Counted from the stretch's first letter, positions 8,904-18,264 are shown. The stretch is 64,000 bases of DNA from Ilumatobacteraceae bacterium (GCA_024643255.1 JAHENF010000001.1:148942-212941), one strand, 5' to 3'. Translations and numbers: made by a program. The notes: generated from the sequence alone by a model not told the origin.

Positions 8904-10094
8904 ATGGCCGGTCTTCCCTTTCCCGACTCGGCCGCCGATCGCGCCGATCGGTGGGCGGCAACGATGACCGGCCATGGCACCGACGACATCGTCGTGGCGC
9001 ACGCCGACTCGGTCGCCACCGTCGGCGAGGCGGTCGTGCGGACCCGCGCTGCTCGCGAGGACGCCGAAGCGAATGCACTCGCCACGAATGCAACTCGCGG
9101 GGTCGGTGCCGGCAACCGGGCCATCGAGGAGCCACCCGATCCCTATCGCACCTGCTTCGAACGCGACCGCGACCGGATCCTGCACGATTCCGCCTTCCGC
9201 CGACTCGCCGGCAAGACCCAGGTCTTCGTCTTCCCCGATGATCACCAACGAACCCGGATGACACACGCGCTCGAGGTCGCCCAGGTGGCCCGCTCCGTCG
9301 GCGATGCCCTGAGTCTCAACGTCCCACTTATCGAAGCGATGGCGCTCGGCCACGACTGCGGTCACGGACCGGGAGGCCATGCCAGCGAGGATGCGTTGTC
9401 GCCATACCTCGACGGCGGATTCGACCACGCTCCATGGGGCGCCGACGTCACGCTGCAACCGTTGAATCTCTGCCGGGAGACCCTCGACGGGATCCGCAAC
9501 CATTCGTGGAGCCTTCCGGCCCCGCAGACGCCCGAAGGTGAGGTCGTGTCGTGGGCCGACCGGATCGCCTACGTGTGCCACGACTTCGAGGACGCGACCG
9601 CTGCTGGCATCGTCACCGCCGACATGCTGCCCGCGGTCGTCGCCGACCGGTGCGGACGCGACCGCTCGCGTCAGCTCGGCACGTTCGTCCGCGCGATGGT
9701 CGACACGACCGCTGCCACGGGCCGTATCGGCATGTCACCCGACACTGCAGAGGCGCTGACGGCCTTCAGGAAGTTCAACTACGAACACATCTATCTCCGC
9801 CCGGCGAGCGAGCAGCAGGCGGGGGCGGTCGTCTCGCTGCTGCGTGCGCTGGTCGAGCACTATGCCGACCGACCGCATTCGATCCCGGCGCAGACCATCG
9901 CCGCTGCGCTCGGAGCCTCGGCCGGCGAACATGTCGACGCCGGAAGCAACGAGGCATTGCGCGCGTCGGTCGCGTACGTCGCCGGCATGACCGACCGGTT
10001 CGCGTGCCGTGAGGGGCTGTCGCAACTCGGATGGGACCCCGCCAAGCTCCCTCAGGGAATCGGCGTCAGTGGGTTCCGAGGTACATCGCCCTGA
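8904..10094 (+). CDS. dgt: dGTPase-like HD-domain triphosphohydrolase
   Basis: 396 residues. Has the Dgt signature RDRDRILHDSAFRRLAGKTQ around residue 90 and the HD metal site: H in RMTHALEV, GHDCGHGPGGH, and a later D in SWADRIAYVCHDFED. Hydrolyses dNTPs to nucleoside plus triphosphate in characterised relatives. In actinobacteria this gene often lies beside dnaG; here it is divergent from obg. The N-terminal 75 residues before the domain are longer than usual and have no recognisable motif. The last 29 bp overlap the convergent membrane-protein gene. Confidence 0.87.
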   Translation: MAGLPFPDSAADRADRWAATMTGHGTDDIVVAHADSVATVGEAVVRTRAAREDAEANALATNATRGVGAGNRAIEEPPDPYRTCFERDRDRILHDSAFRRLAGKTQVFVFPDDHQRTRMTHALEVAQVARSVGDALSLNVPLIEAMALGHDCGHGPGGHASEDALSPYLDGGFDHAPWGADVTLQPLNLCRETLDGIRNHSWSLPAPQTPEGEVVSWADRIAYVCHDFEDATAAGIVTADMLPAVVADRCGRDRSRQLGTFVRAMVDTTAATGRIGMSPDTAEALTAFRKFNYEHIYLRPASEQQAGAVVSLLRALVEHYADRPHSIPAQTIAAALGASAGEHVDAGSNEALRASVAYVAGMTDRFACREGLSQLGWDPAKLPQGIGVSGFRGTSP

Positions 10095-10437
10095 TCCCGA
10101 GCCCCATGATGAACAGGCTGCCCATGCCGTACAGCAGGTACAGCTTGTCCTTCACGAACGGGCTCCCGCGATAGCTGTAGAGGATTCCGACGGCCACGAT
10201 CGCGCTGAACCCGTAGAGCGCATGGAACTGGTCGAGTTCGATGCCGTCACGATCGACCATCAGCACCCCGACGATCGCGATCACGAACGCGGACAGTTCC
10301 GCAACGCCGATCGACCACCACAGAGGTCGCACCCGCAGGACCGGCACGTACTGCGCAGCGAGCGCCCAGACGCCGACGGCGGCGTTGGCCAGGATCAGGA
10401 ACCACGCCAGCGCGTGGTGGATCTCCCTCAGTGTCAC
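10066..10437 (-). CDS. Small four-helix integral membrane protein
   Basis: 123 residues starting at a GTG. Four hydrophobic segments (about 8-28, 38-58, 70-88 and 98-116) with short loops; His pairs near the N-terminus (EIHHALAW) and a FHALYGF motif in the third segment. I do not recognise a family with a known role. It follows the T-rich lipoprotein gene after 20 bp on the same strand, suggesting joint expression and a joint envelope role. The 3' end overlaps dgt tail-to-tail by 29 bp. Confidence 0.65.
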   Translation of the reverse strand: MTLREIHHALAWFLILANAAVGVWALAAQYVPVLRVRPLWWSIGVAELSAFVIAIVGVLMVDRDGIELDQFHALYGFSAIVAVGILYSYRGSPFVKDKLYLLYGMGSLFIMGLGIRAMYLGTH

Positions 10438-10457
10438 TGTTCGATGCGATCGCGGGC

Positions 10458-11180
10458 CTAGATGCCGCAGTCGTCGCCGCCGATGATCGCCGTCACGGTT
10501 GCGTCGTCGGTGACCCCGGTGAGGAATCCGCGCAGACTGTCGTTGACGACGAAGAACGGCGGCGTGAAGTCGTCCTCGGGGAAGATCTGTGCGGCGGGAT
10601 AGGCAGCGCGCACGTCGACGACGCGCGAACCGATCATCACGCCTCGGCTGGTCTCGAGTCCGGCGGGAGCCGCACCGATCTCCGCCTGATCGCCGTACGT
10701 GTATCCGAAGAAGTGACGCCGACCCTGGACCACCGACGACACGTCGCCGAACAACAAGGTGAGCACACCCCACGACACCCGGCGGAGTTCGTTCCCCGAG
10801 CACAGACCGATCGTGAGCGGGTCGATCCATCCGGTGTCGTTGGTCGGCTGACCGATGTACGAATTGAGGTAGGCGATCACACCCTCGGGTTCGGCGCCGA
10901 AGCCGGCCGTTCCGATCCCGTCACCGCTCAGCACCAGGGCGGCGATCGCCGGATCGGCGGCCGTGGTCGAGGGCTGCACGATCGTGGTGGTCGTCGAGGT
11001 GGTCGTCGAGCTCGTCGTGGTCGTCGAGGTGGTCGACGTCGTCGAGGTCGTGGGAGGCGAGGTGGTGGTGGGCAGCAGCGTGAACGGAGTCGTCGAGCCC
11101 GTCGAGGAACCGTCCGAGCCGCCACACGCGCCGAGCAGCAGTCCCGCCGCCGCCAACCCAGCAATCAGTTGCCGATTCAT
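10458..11180 (-). CDS. Lipoprotein with Ser/Thr-rich linker
   Basis: 240 residues. A lipoprotein signal peptide with lipobox LLGAC (Cys about 18) is followed by some 45 residues made almost only of Thr, Ser and Pro, then a compact domain of about 165 residues with no family I recognise and Cys residues near its middle and end. The linker would space the domain from the membrane through the cell wall and may be O-glycosylated in actinobacteria. Starts at 11189 and 11192 are also possible, since three ATGs are clustered and none has a Shine-Dalgarno. Likely in one unit with the four-helix membrane protein downstream. Confidence 0.75.
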   Translation of the reverse strand: MNRQLIAGLAAAGLLLGACGGSDGSSTGSTTPFTLLPTTTSPPTTSTTSTTSTTTTSSTTTSTTTTIVQPSTTAADPAIAALVLSGDGIGTAGFGAEPEGVIAYLNSYIGQPTNDTGWIDPLTIGLCSGNELRRVSWGVLTLLFGDVSSVVQGRRHFFGYTYGDQAEIGAAPAGLETSRGVMIGSRVVDVRAAYPAAQIFPEDDFTPPFFVVNDSLRGFLTGVTDDATVTAIIGGDDCGI

Positions 11181-11227
11181 GCTGGACATCATGGTCCAGT
11201 GTTGCCGACGAGACAGGGATGTCGCGG

Positions 11228-12046
11228 TCAGGTCGACTCGAAGATCCAGCCTCGCCGCACCGGTGGAACGGCATCGTGCTCGATGAACCATTCGGTCCCG
11301 AACGCCACTGCGAACAGATCGTCGGGCATCTCGAGGAAGAACGACGTGTCGGAGATCTGACTCCGGTGACACCGCATGGCGGTGCGTTTTGCCAGCACAT
11401 GATCGCTGACGTCGACGGCGAGGGTGAGCTCGGCTTCCGGTGTCCCCATCGGGTTGCCGTCGTCGGCTGGGCCGTTCGGATCGAACTCCTCGACCTCCCC
11501 GTCCGCTGACTCCCTGCCCACGCCGGCCTCGCGCATGTCGAGGACCATCCGTGTGAACGCGTCACGGTTCATCGTCGCCTCGAGGATTCGCACCGACGGC
11601 ACCATGCGACCGGCAGCCACTCCGACACGGTGCACGGCGATGTGGTCGGGATGCCCGTAGTTGCCGTGCCAGTCGTAGACGGTCAGGACGTCGGCAGCCT
11701 CGTCGCGCAGTACGGCCGCGAGCTTGTCCGCCGCCTCCTCGGTCTCGGCGAGATGGAAGCTGGCGGGATCCTCGTTCTGCTCCCATCCGGTCATACCGGA
11801 GTCGGTGTAGCCGAGCCAGACGATGCGGCTCACGCCGAGCGCCGCCGCCGAGGCCTCGGTCTCCAGCCGGCGTCGTTCCACGAGCGTCTCACCCTCATGC
11901 AGATCGTCGGGCACCTCGCCGTGGTCACCGTTGGTCGCGACGACCAGCACCACGCGATGACCCTCGGCCGCGGCGCGCGCGATCGTGCCGCCGGTGCTGA
12001 TGACCTCGTCGTCCGGATGCGCGTGGAAGGTGACCAGGACCGCCAC
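11228..12046 (-). CDS. PIG-L family deacetylase (MshB/Mca-like)
   Basis: 272 residues. The zinc site HAHPDDE lies at residues 8-14 and the third ligand is in NYGHPDH near 150, as in N-acetylglucosaminyl-inositol deacetylase MshB and mycothiol-conjugate amidase Mca. A role in mycothiol metabolism is likely in an actinobacterium but not proven, as PIG-L enzymes act on many N-acetyl sugars. It starts at a GTG whose G is also the last base of the stop codon (TAG) of an upstream mini-ORF; GAAGGA lies about 11 nt before the GTG inside that mini-ORF. Confidence 0.85.
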   Translation of the reverse strand: MAVLVTFHAHPDDEVISTGGTIARAAAEGHRVVLVVATNGDHGEVPDDLHEGETLVERRRLETEASAAALGVSRIVWLGYTDSGMTGWEQNEDPASFHLAETEEAADKLAAVLRDEAADVLTVYDWHGNYGHPDHIAVHRVGVAAGRMVPSVRILEATMNRDAFTRMVLDMREAGVGRESADGEVEEFDPNGPADDGNPMGTPEAELTLAVDVSDHVLAKRTAMRCHRSQISDTSFFLEMPDDLFAVAFGTEWFIEHDAVPPVRRGWIFEST

Positions 12047-12144
12047 TACGACCGGAGTCCTTCGTCGAGGACGCCGCCCGCTCCACACGACGCGGAGGAC
12101 GCGGAGGACGTGGGTGCGAGTTCTGCATCGGTCGCCACGAACAT
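12046..12144 (-). CDS. Leaderless 32-codon ORF coupled to the PIG-L gene
   Basis: ATG at 12144 lies 8 nt after a TAGGCT box, so the transcript should start at this codon. The 32-residue product is rich in Ala, Ser and Gly with one Cys at residue 20 and has no known family. Its TAG overlaps the GTG of the deacetylase (TAGTG), so ribosomes ending here can restart on the main gene. It could be a true leader peptide controlling the deacetylase or only a landing track for ribosomes on a leaderless mRNA. Confidence 0.5.
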   Translation of the reverse strand: MFVATDAELAPTSSASSASCGAGGVLDEGLRS

Positions 12145-12152
12145 GTCGTCCG

Positions 12153-12158
12153 AGCCTA
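12153..12158 (-). promoter_or_regulatory. -10 box before the PIG-L leader ORF
   Basis: TAGGCT on the minus strand, 8 nt upstream of the mini-ORF ATG. No comparable box lies just upstream of the deacetylase GTG itself. Confidence 0.55.
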
Positions 12159-12209
12159 CGCCGGCATCGACGAGGGCGTGGCGAGTACCATGACGAGCCT
12201 GGAGGTGCG

Positions 12210-12392
12210 ATGACCGAACTCAGTTCAGAACCCGAACGCGACCAATCGTCGGCCGGGTCGACGGAGCGATCGTGGTCGTCGATCATTCGAGCGGTGTTCG
12301 CTCGGGGTCGCCTCACTCGGCGTTGGGACCGCCTGACTCCCGAACAACAGGCCGAAGCGACCGCTCACCAGGCGCGCATGGGTCGTTTCTGA
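12210..12392 (+). CDS. Small hypothetical protein, 60 residues
   Basis: ATG with GGAGG 5 nt upstream, one of the best Shine-Dalgarno sites in the window, and a possible -10 (TACCAT at 12186-12191). The product has an acidic, Ser-rich first third and a basic helix ending in the sequence LTPEQQAEATAHQARMGRF. No membrane segment and no family that I recognise. It is divergent from the PIG-L unit and convergent with the racemase gene. Confidence 0.6.
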   Translation: MTELSSEPERDQSSAGSTERSWSSIIRAVFARGRLTRRWDRLTPEQQAEATAHQARMGRF

Positions 12393-12436
12393 AACACTCG
12401 TTCAGGTGCGTGTCGCAGGCGGCGCGACACGCCGGC

Positions 12437-13606
12437 TCAGCCTGCCGCCTCGGCCTGTCTGAGCGCCCCCGATGACACCCACGACTCGACCGTGTCGGCC
12501 GCGACCCCCCAGTCGGCGAACACATCGCGGGTGTGCGCTCCGGGGAACGCCGGCGGCATCGACACCACGGGGGTGGTACGGCTGAAGCGTGGAGCGGGCG
12601 CGGGCTGCTTCGTGCCGGCCACGTCGATGAACGTGGAGCGCTCGACGTTGTGAGGGTGTTCGGCCGCCTCGCTCATCGTCAGCACCGGGGCGAAACAGAC
12701 ATCGGTCGCCTCCATGATCTCGCACCACTCCGCTCTCGACTTGGAGGCGAAGACCTCGGTCAGTCGAGCCTTGAGCGCGGGCCATTCGCCCTTGTCCATC
12801 TGCTTCGCGAACTGTTCATCGGTGTCGAGGCCGGTGAGCCGGAGCAGTTCGGCGTAGAACTGCGGCTCGATCGAACCGAGCGAGATGTAGTTGTCGTCGC
12901 TGCACCGGTAGACGTCGTAGAAGTGTGCGCCCGTGTCGAGCAGGTTCGTCCCACGGGCATTCTCGTCGAACATGCCGATCGACTTGAACGCCCAGAACAT
13001 CGACATCAACACCGCGGCACCGTCGACCATGGCGGTGTCGACCACCTGTCCCTGGCCGCTGCGCTGGCCCTCGAGGAGCGCGCACACCACGCCGTAGGCG
13101 AGGAACATGCCGCCGCCACCGAAGTCACCGACCATGTTCAGGGGCGGTACGGGCGCCTCCCCGGCGCGCCCGAAGTGGGCCAGCGCACCCGCGAGCGCGA
13201 TGTAGTTGATGTCGTGGCCGGCGGCCTGCGAATACGGACCCTCCTGACCCCATCCGGTCATCCGCCCGAAGACGAGTTTCGGATTCCTGGCGAGGCACAC
13301 GTCCGGACCGACGCCGAGACGTTCCATGACGCCGGGGCGGAATCCCTCGATGAGCGCATCGGCCGATTCCACGAGCGAGAGGAGCGCCTCGACCCCCTCG
13401 GGCTGCTTGAGGTCGATCGCCACGTTGCGGCGCCCCCGCAGCAGGACATCGAAGTGCGCGCCGTCGGGCAGCGGTCCTCGGACCGCCGCCGCTCGTTCGA
13501 CACGAACGACTTCGGCGCCCATGTCCGAGAGCAGCATCGCCGCGAAGGGCCCTGGGCCGATGCCGGCGATTTCGATGATGCGGTACCCGGTGAGTGGTCC
13601 AGACAC
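12437..13606 (-). CDS. mcr: Alpha-methylacyl-CoA racemase (CaiB/BaiF family III)
   Basis: 389 residues. Inverts the 2-methyl centre of branched acyl-CoAs (fatty acid or sterol side chain breakdown). The catalytic pair known from the M. tuberculosis enzyme is present: His in GHDINY and Asp in GDFGGG, about 30 residues apart, which favours racemase over CoA transferase. Starts at GTG 13606 with AAGGAGC 6 nt upstream. The next gene on the strand is an alpha/beta hydrolase 37 bp upstream; the two may be co-transcribed. Confidence 0.88.
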   Translation of the reverse strand: MSGPLTGYRIIEIAGIGPGPFAAMLLSDMGAEVVRVERAAAVRGPLPDGAHFDVLLRGRRNVAIDLKQPEGVEALLSLVESADALIEGFRPGVMERLGVGPDVCLARNPKLVFGRMTGWGQEGPYSQAAGHDINYIALAGALAHFGRAGEAPVPPLNMVGDFGGGGMFLAYGVVCALLEGQRSGQGQVVDTAMVDGAAVLMSMFWAFKSIGMFDENARGTNLLDTGAHFYDVYRCSDDNYISLGSIEPQFYAELLRLTGLDTDEQFAKQMDKGEWPALKARLTEVFASKSRAEWCEIMEATDVCFAPVLTMSEAAEHPHNVERSTFIDVAGTKQPAPAPRFSRTTPVVSMPPAFPGAHTRDVFADWGVAADTVESWVSSGALRQAEAAG

Positions 13607-13643
13607 GATTGCTCCTTGATGGTGGGGTCGGGGATCGGTGTTG

Positions 13644-14540
13644 TCAGGCGGTGTCGGTACGCAGCGATGCGCGGACATGTCCGCCGATTGCCTCGGCGAG
13701 CACGGGCCAGAGTGGGCGCGGCATGTCGTGGCCCATGTCGGACAGGAACAGGTAGCGCGAGCCCGCCACCAATTCGGCGGTCCGCTCTCCGCCCTGCGGG
13801 GTGATCAGTGTGTCGTCGCGACCGTGGATCACGAGCATCGGCACGTCGAGCGCGGCGAGGCCTGCGCTGCGATCGCCGCTGGCGTAGATCGCGGCGAGCT
13901 GTCGGGTTCCGCCCTCCGGGTAGAAGCACCGGTCGTACTGGGCGGCGGCGAGCGCCTGCATCCAGTCGGGGTCGTAGTACTTCTGCGACATCCAGACCTT
14001 GGCGTCCAACGAGGCGGCGATGTACCGCTCGCGATCGGCGGGCGGCGCGGCCAGCAACGCGTCGCGCGCCTCGGGGCTCGGCTTGCCGACGTGCGGGTCA
14101 CCAGGGCTGCTCATCACCGAGATCACGCTGGCGACTCGGGACGGATGCTCGATCGCCATCGTCTGCACGATCATTCCACCCATCGAGTTGCCGATGATGT
14201 GCGCTCGATCCACGCCGAGATGATCGAGCAGACCGATGCCGTCAGCGGCCATGTCGGACAACGTGTAGGGCACCGGCGGAAGTGGATCGCCCGCGAGCGC
14301 CGCCCTGAGTACCGACGCGGGCGACACCTTCTGGCCGTCGAGCTTGGTCGAGAGCCCGACATCGCGATTGTCGAACTGCACGACGAACAGTCCCTGTGCC
14401 GCGATCTGGTCGATGTACGCCTGCGGCCACGAGATCAGTTGCGTGGTGTAGCCGTTCACCGCGAGCAGCACGGGGTCGGAGCGATCCCCGGTCGTGCGGT
14501 ACTCCAGCTCGATTCCCGAGGGCAGTGTTGCGCGAGGCAT
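13644..14540 (-). CDS. Alpha/beta hydrolase
   Basis: 298 residues. Nucleophile elbow GNSMGG near residue 117, catalytic Asp in HGRDDTLI and His in DMGHDMP near 270, so the Ser-Asp-His triad is complete. The oxyanion region NGY (instead of HGx) follows the first strand. Close to cytosolic esterase/hydrolase types; substrate unknown. Upstream of mcr on the same strand and divergent from galK. Confidence 0.85.
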   Translation of the reverse strand: MPRATLPSGIELEYRTTGDRSDPVLLAVNGYTTQLISWPQAYIDQIAAQGLFVVQFDNRDVGLSTKLDGQKVSPASVLRAALAGDPLPPVPYTLSDMAADGIGLLDHLGVDRAHIIGNSMGGMIVQTMAIEHPSRVASVISVMSSPGDPHVGKPSPEARDALLAAPPADRERYIAASLDAKVWMSQKYYDPDWMQALAAAQYDRCFYPEGGTRQLAAIYASGDRSAGLAALDVPMLVIHGRDDTLITPQGGERTAELVAGSRYLFLSDMGHDMPRPLWPVLAEAIGGHVRASLRTDTA

Positions 14541-14577
14541 GCGGGCGAGTGTTGCAGAACAAGACGACGGATCTCGA

Positions 14578-14583
14578 TATCGT
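14578..14583 (+). promoter_or_regulatory. -10 box of leaderless galK
   Basis: TATCGT, 7 nt before the GTG at 14591. It favours that GTG over the ATG three codons later. Confidence 0.5.
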
Positions 14584-14590
14584 GCGCCCG

Positions 14591-15619
14591 GTGGTCGACA
14601 TGCTCCGAGTCCACGCGCCAGGGCGGGTCAACCTGATCGGCGACCACACCGACTACACCGGCGGTCTCGTCTTTCCGATGGCGGTCGACCGTGGGATCAC
14701 CATCGACTACAGGGTCGGCGGGTCCCTGATCGCGCTCGAATCAACCGCCGAGCCCGGCGCCGTCGTGGTGCCACTGCCCTTCGACTCCGACCCGTCGACG
14801 GTCTCGCCGCAGTGGGCGTCCTATGTCGCGGCGATGGCTGCCGAACTCGGCACGACGCAAGGGATCATCGGCACCGTCGCATCGGAGATCCCGTCCGGCG
14901 CAGGGTTGTCGTCGAGTGCGGCGCTCGAGTGCGCGCTCGGTCTGGCACTCGGCTTCGACGGCCCGCCGCTCGATCTCGCGCTCGCCGCCAGACGAGCCGA
15001 ACACGCGGCAACAGGTGTTCCGACCGGCATCATGGATCAGCTCTGCATCGCGTCGGCGACCGAAGGGCACGCCACCCTGATCGACTGCCACACGCTCGAC
15101 GTCGTACAGGTTCCGGTGCCGACCGATCTCGACATCGTCGTCGAGTTCGTCGCCCACCGCACGCTCGTTGGGTCCGCGTACACGGACCGGGTTGCGGAAT
15201 GCGCTCGCGCCGAAGCCGTCCTCGGTCCCCTGCGTTCAGCGTCGATCACCGTCGTCGAGCGCCACCGGGCGGAGCTCGACGACGTCGCATTCCGCCGAGC
15301 GCGTCACGTCGTGACCGAGAACGAGCGAGTCCGAGACTTCGCCGACGCACTCGGACGCGGTGACTACCCGTCGGCAGGTCGGCTGATGACCGCGAGCCAC
15401 GAGAGTCTGCGCTCGGATTTCAACACGTCGACCTCGGCCATCGACCGTGCCGTCGAGCGCTGCGTGACCTCACCTGGCGTCTTCGGCGCCCGGATGACCG
15501 GGGGTGGATTCGGTGGATGCATCGTCGCGATCTGCGAGCCGGGAGCGCTCGACTCGGGCTGGTCGGTTCGGCCCTCCGCCGGGGCCCATCGCGTGCGCGT
15601 CCTCAGCGACGGCGGTTGA
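14591..15619 (+). CDS. galK: Galactokinase (GHMP kinase)
   Basis: 342 residues. Galactokinase signature GRVNLIGDHTDYTGG lies at the N-terminus, the ATP loop SGAGLSSSAALE near residue 100 and the third GHMP motif GARMTGGGFGGC near the C-terminus. Phosphorylates galactose at C1 in the Leloir pathway; other galK-type sugar kinases cannot be excluded because galT and galE are not nearby. The GTG start is chosen from the -10 box; the ATG at 14600 is the alternative. The 3' end overlaps the convergent BtuF-like gene by 17 bp. Confidence 0.88.
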   Translation: MVDMLRVHAPGRVNLIGDHTDYTGGLVFPMAVDRGITIDYRVGGSLIALESTAEPGAVVVPLPFDSDPSTVSPQWASYVAAMAAELGTTQGIIGTVASEIPSGAGLSSSAALECALGLALGFDGPPLDLALAARRAEHAATGVPTGIMDQLCIASATEGHATLIDCHTLDVVQVPVPTDLDIVVEFVAHRTLVGSAYTDRVAECARAEAVLGPLRSASITVVERHRAELDDVAFRRARHVVTENERVRDFADALGRGDYPSAGRLMTASHESLRSDFNTSTSAIDRAVERCVTSPGVFGARMTGGGFGGCIVAICEPGALDSGWSVRPSAGAHRVRVLSDGG

Positions 15620-16304
15620 CGGCGAGCACGTCGGCAAGCCTGCCGATGGCGCCAGGAGTTCGGATGCCCCACCAGAACAGATCGCGCCCGTCGACGCTGA
15701 CGATCGACGCATCCGGCATCGCCACACGGAGTTCGTCGAGGTGTCGCTCGTCGAAGTCGTAGGGCTCGCTGGGGACCACGACGAGATCGGGTGCCAGCGC
15801 TGCCATGTCGGCCAGCTCGACGGTCGGGTACGGGTCGGAGGATCCCGATGTCACCAACTCGACACCGAGGTGACCGAGCACGGAGGCGCCGTATGTCGCG
15901 GCACCGATCGACATCCACGGCCGACGCCAGATGGGCACGAAGGCGCGGGCACCGAGGTCGGTGACGTCCGCAATCCGCTCCGCCGGTCGACGCGGCGATC
16001 CGGCCAGCACCGCGAGATCGTCGATCGCCGCCATGGCATCGTCGACACTCACGACGCGGCTCGCGTACACATCGATGCCACGAGCGACCAGTTCGTCGTG
16101 ATCCTCGCGGCGATTCTCCTCGCGGTCCATCACCACCACGTCCGGACGGAGTTCGACGATGGCCTCGATGTCCGGGTTCTTCGTTCCACCGACATGGCGC
16201 AGCCCTGGCTGCTCACAGAACCGGGTGCACGCCACGACATCGGCGCCCAGCGCCAGCAGCGTCTCCGTGCTCGACGGCACGAGGCTGACCACCCGAACCC
16301 CCAT
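15603..16304 (-). CDS. BtuF-like metal/cobalamin-binding protein without signal peptide
   Basis: 233 residues. Helical-backbone metal receptor fold: starts VRVVSLVPSSTETLLALGA, with the linking long helix in the middle and the GGTKNPDIEAIVELRPDVVV stretch typical of BtuF-type binding proteins. There is no signal peptide or lipobox, so it should be cytosolic, unlike transporter-linked BtuF, and no btuCD genes lie nearby. Its ATG shares bases with the TGA of the upstream PH-domain gene (TGATG), so translation is coupled. A GTG one codon earlier is possible. Confidence 0.75.
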   Translation of the reverse strand: MGVRVVSLVPSSTETLLALGADVVACTRFCEQPGLRHVGGTKNPDIEAIVELRPDVVVMDREENRREDHDELVARGIDVYASRVVSVDDAMAAIDDLAVLAGSPRRPAERIADVTDLGARAFVPIWRRPWMSIGAATYGASVLGHLGVELVTSGSSDPYPTVELADMAALAPDLVVVPSEPYDFDERHLDELRVAMPDASIVSVDGRDLFWWGIRTPGAIGRLADVLAVNRRR

Positions 16305-16918
16305 CACGACTCCAGCAGGCGGCGCTTCTGGCGCTCGAACTCGTCGGGTGTGAGGCTGCCGCGGATCAGCATCGACTCCAGTCGCTCGAGCTGGCCGGCG
16401 ACATCGACGACCGCATCGCCACTCGACCGTTGCCGGCCGAGGTCCAGCTCGGCGTGGATCACGCGCTGCACCCGGTCCGGCTGGCGGATGTCGGTGAAGC
16501 GTTGCTGACCGGACTCGCCGCCCGACTCGATCAGCAGGTCACCGGAGCCCACCACACGGCCCCAGACACCCTGATGGAAGTGGACGGTGTTGACCCGGTC
16601 CAAGGGGATCTCGATGCCTCGCTTGGTCACGAGACCCGACCGGAAGATCAGACGTCGGTTGGTGATGACGAAGTGCGTCGTCAACCATCGGGCGTACCGC
16701 ACGACGAGCCACACGGTCGAGGCCGCGAGGGCTGCGAGCGACGCCCACCCGGCGATCGACTGACCTGTCGTGTCCGTCTCGGTCATCGTCAACGTCGCCA
16801 CCGCTGCGCCGATCGACGCCACCACGGCAACGGTCGGACCGGCGAGGAACCACCAGTGCGGATGCAGGTCGACGGTGACCGTCTCGTGATCGTTGAGCAG
16901 TCGCCGGGGGTAGGCCAT
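16304..16918 (-). CDS. Membrane PH-domain (YdbS-like) protein with SHOCT tail
   Basis: 204 residues. Two hydrophobic segments (about 23-47 and 57-75), a bacterial PH domain of the DUF304/bPH_2 type (TTHFVITNRRLIFRSG), and a C-terminal SHOCT motif (LIRGSLTPDEFERQKRRLL). Function of such proteins is not known in detail; PH-like domains here probably bind protein or lipid at the membrane. Located 8 bp after a CNNM-type gene and translationally coupled to the BtuF-like gene, so this is a four-gene strand unit reaching to 19601. Confidence 0.8.
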   Translation of the reverse strand: MAYPRRLLNDHETVTVDLHPHWWFLAGPTVAVVASIGAAVATLTMTETDTTGQSIAGWASLAALAASTVWLVVRYARWLTTHFVITNRRLIFRSGLVTKRGIEIPLDRVNTVHFHQGVWGRVVGSGDLLIESGGESGQQRFTDIRQPDRVQRVIHAELDLGRQRSSGDAVVDVAGQLERLESMLIRGSLTPDEFERQKRRLLES

Positions 16919-16926
16919 CGCCGGCG

Positions 16927-18264
16927 TCAGTCGGCTCGGTGGCCCGACACGGTCACGCGTACACGCAGGGTGTCGATGGCGAACCCGTCCATCCCGACGA
17001 CCTCGAACTCGCCGATGTCGGTCAGCACCCGGTCGCCCTCCGATGGAATGTCGTCGAGCGCGTCGATCACGTAGCCCGCCACGGTCTGCCAGTCACCTTC
17101 GGGGAGCGCGACGCCGGTGCACTCCTCGAAGTGCTCGACACGCGTCGTGCCGTTCATCTGGTAGCTGCCGTCGGCGAGACGTTCGCATTCGCCGAGACGG
17201 CGATCCGATTCGTCGTCGAAGTCCCCGATCAGTTCCTCGATGACATCTTCGAGCGTGACGAGTCCGAGCACCAGACCGTGCTCGTCGACCACGAGCGCGA
17301 TGTGGTGTCGTTCGGTTCGCATCTCGAGCAGCAGATCCTCGAGCCCGTGATGTTCCGGCGTGACCATCACGGGTCGCACGATGCTGCCCGCCTGGGTGGT
17401 GGACCACGTGCCGTGTTCCAGACGGATCACGTCCTTGGCGTGGACGAATCCGCGCACGTGGTCGAGGTCGCCTTCGTGCACGATCACGCGGGTTCTGCCT
17501 GTGCGGTGAGCTGCCTCGGCCACGACCGCTGCCGTCTCGTCGGCCGCGACCGAGACGATGTCGCGGCGCGGCGTCATCGCGTTGGCCGCAGTGAGCCCCG
17601 ACAGTTCCAGTGAGCGCGCGAGCAACTGGTGCTCGTCGGCGGCGATGCCACCGCGCCCGGCCGACTCCTCGATCAGCAGCAGCAGGTCGCTCGGCGAGTG
17701 AGCCATCGCTCGTTCGTCCTGCGGTTCGACTCCCACGAGGCGTACGACGGCGTTCGCCAACCAGTTGAGCAGTCGGATCAGCGGCCGGAAGATCCTCGCG
17801 AACAGCCGGAACGGTCGGGCGAGCAGGAGCGAGGAGTTCTCCGGGTGGGAGATCGCCCATGACTTCGGAGCCATCTCGCCCACCACCATGTGCAGGAACA
17901 CCACGATCGACAGGGCGATGGTGAACGCGATGAGGTGTCGGGCGGTGTCGGACAGGGTGAACACCTCGCCGAGCACTCCCTCGATGATGCGGCCGACCGC
18001 GGGTTCGGCGACCGCGCCGAGGCCCAGTGAACACATGGTGATCCCGAGCTGCGCTCCGGCGAGCATGAGGGTCAGCTCGCGGAGGCCCGCCAGTGCATGC
18101 CGAGCGCGCTTGTCGCCTTCTGCCGCCAGCTGCTCGATGCGCGAGCGGCGCGAGGCGAGCAGCGAGAACTCGGCGGCGACGAAGAAGCCGTTGAGCGCGA
18201 GCAGGATCATCGCGACGCCCAGGGCCACCCAGCTGATCTCGATCCCACTCGACGCGGCAACCAT
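16927..18264 (-). CDS. CNNM/CorC-type membrane protein, copy 1
   Basis: 445 residues. N-terminal CNNM (DUF21) domain with about four hydrophobic segments, a CBS pair in the middle (about 205-330, with FVHAKDVIR and VVDEHGLVLGLVTLEDVIEELIGD) and the CorC_HlyC domain at the end. Related proteins take part in Mg2+/Co2+ export or resistance. The ATG at 18264 overlaps the stop of copy 2 as TGATG; a GTG one codon earlier also exists. The pair probably forms a hetero-oligomer, as tandem CNNM genes are common in actinobacteria. Confidence 0.88.
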   Translation of the reverse strand: MVAASSGIEISWVALGVAMILLALNGFFVAAEFSLLASRRSRIEQLAAEGDKRARHALAGLRELTLMLAGAQLGITMCSLGLGAVAEPAVGRIIEGVLGEVFTLSDTARHLIAFTIALSIVVFLHMVVGEMAPKSWAISHPENSSLLLARPFRLFARIFRPLIRLLNWLANAVVRLVGVEPQDERAMAHSPSDLLLLIEESAGRGGIAADEHQLLARSLELSGLTAANAMTPRRDIVSVAADETAAVVAEAAHRTGRTRVIVHEGDLDHVRGFVHAKDVIRLEHGTWSTTQAGSIVRPVMVTPEHHGLEDLLLEMRTERHHIALVVDEHGLVLGLVTLEDVIEELIGDFDDESDRRLGECERLADGSYQMNGTTRVEHFEECTGVALPEGDWQTVAGYVIDALDDIPSEGDRVLTDIGEFEVVGMDGFAIDTLRVRVTVSGHRAD

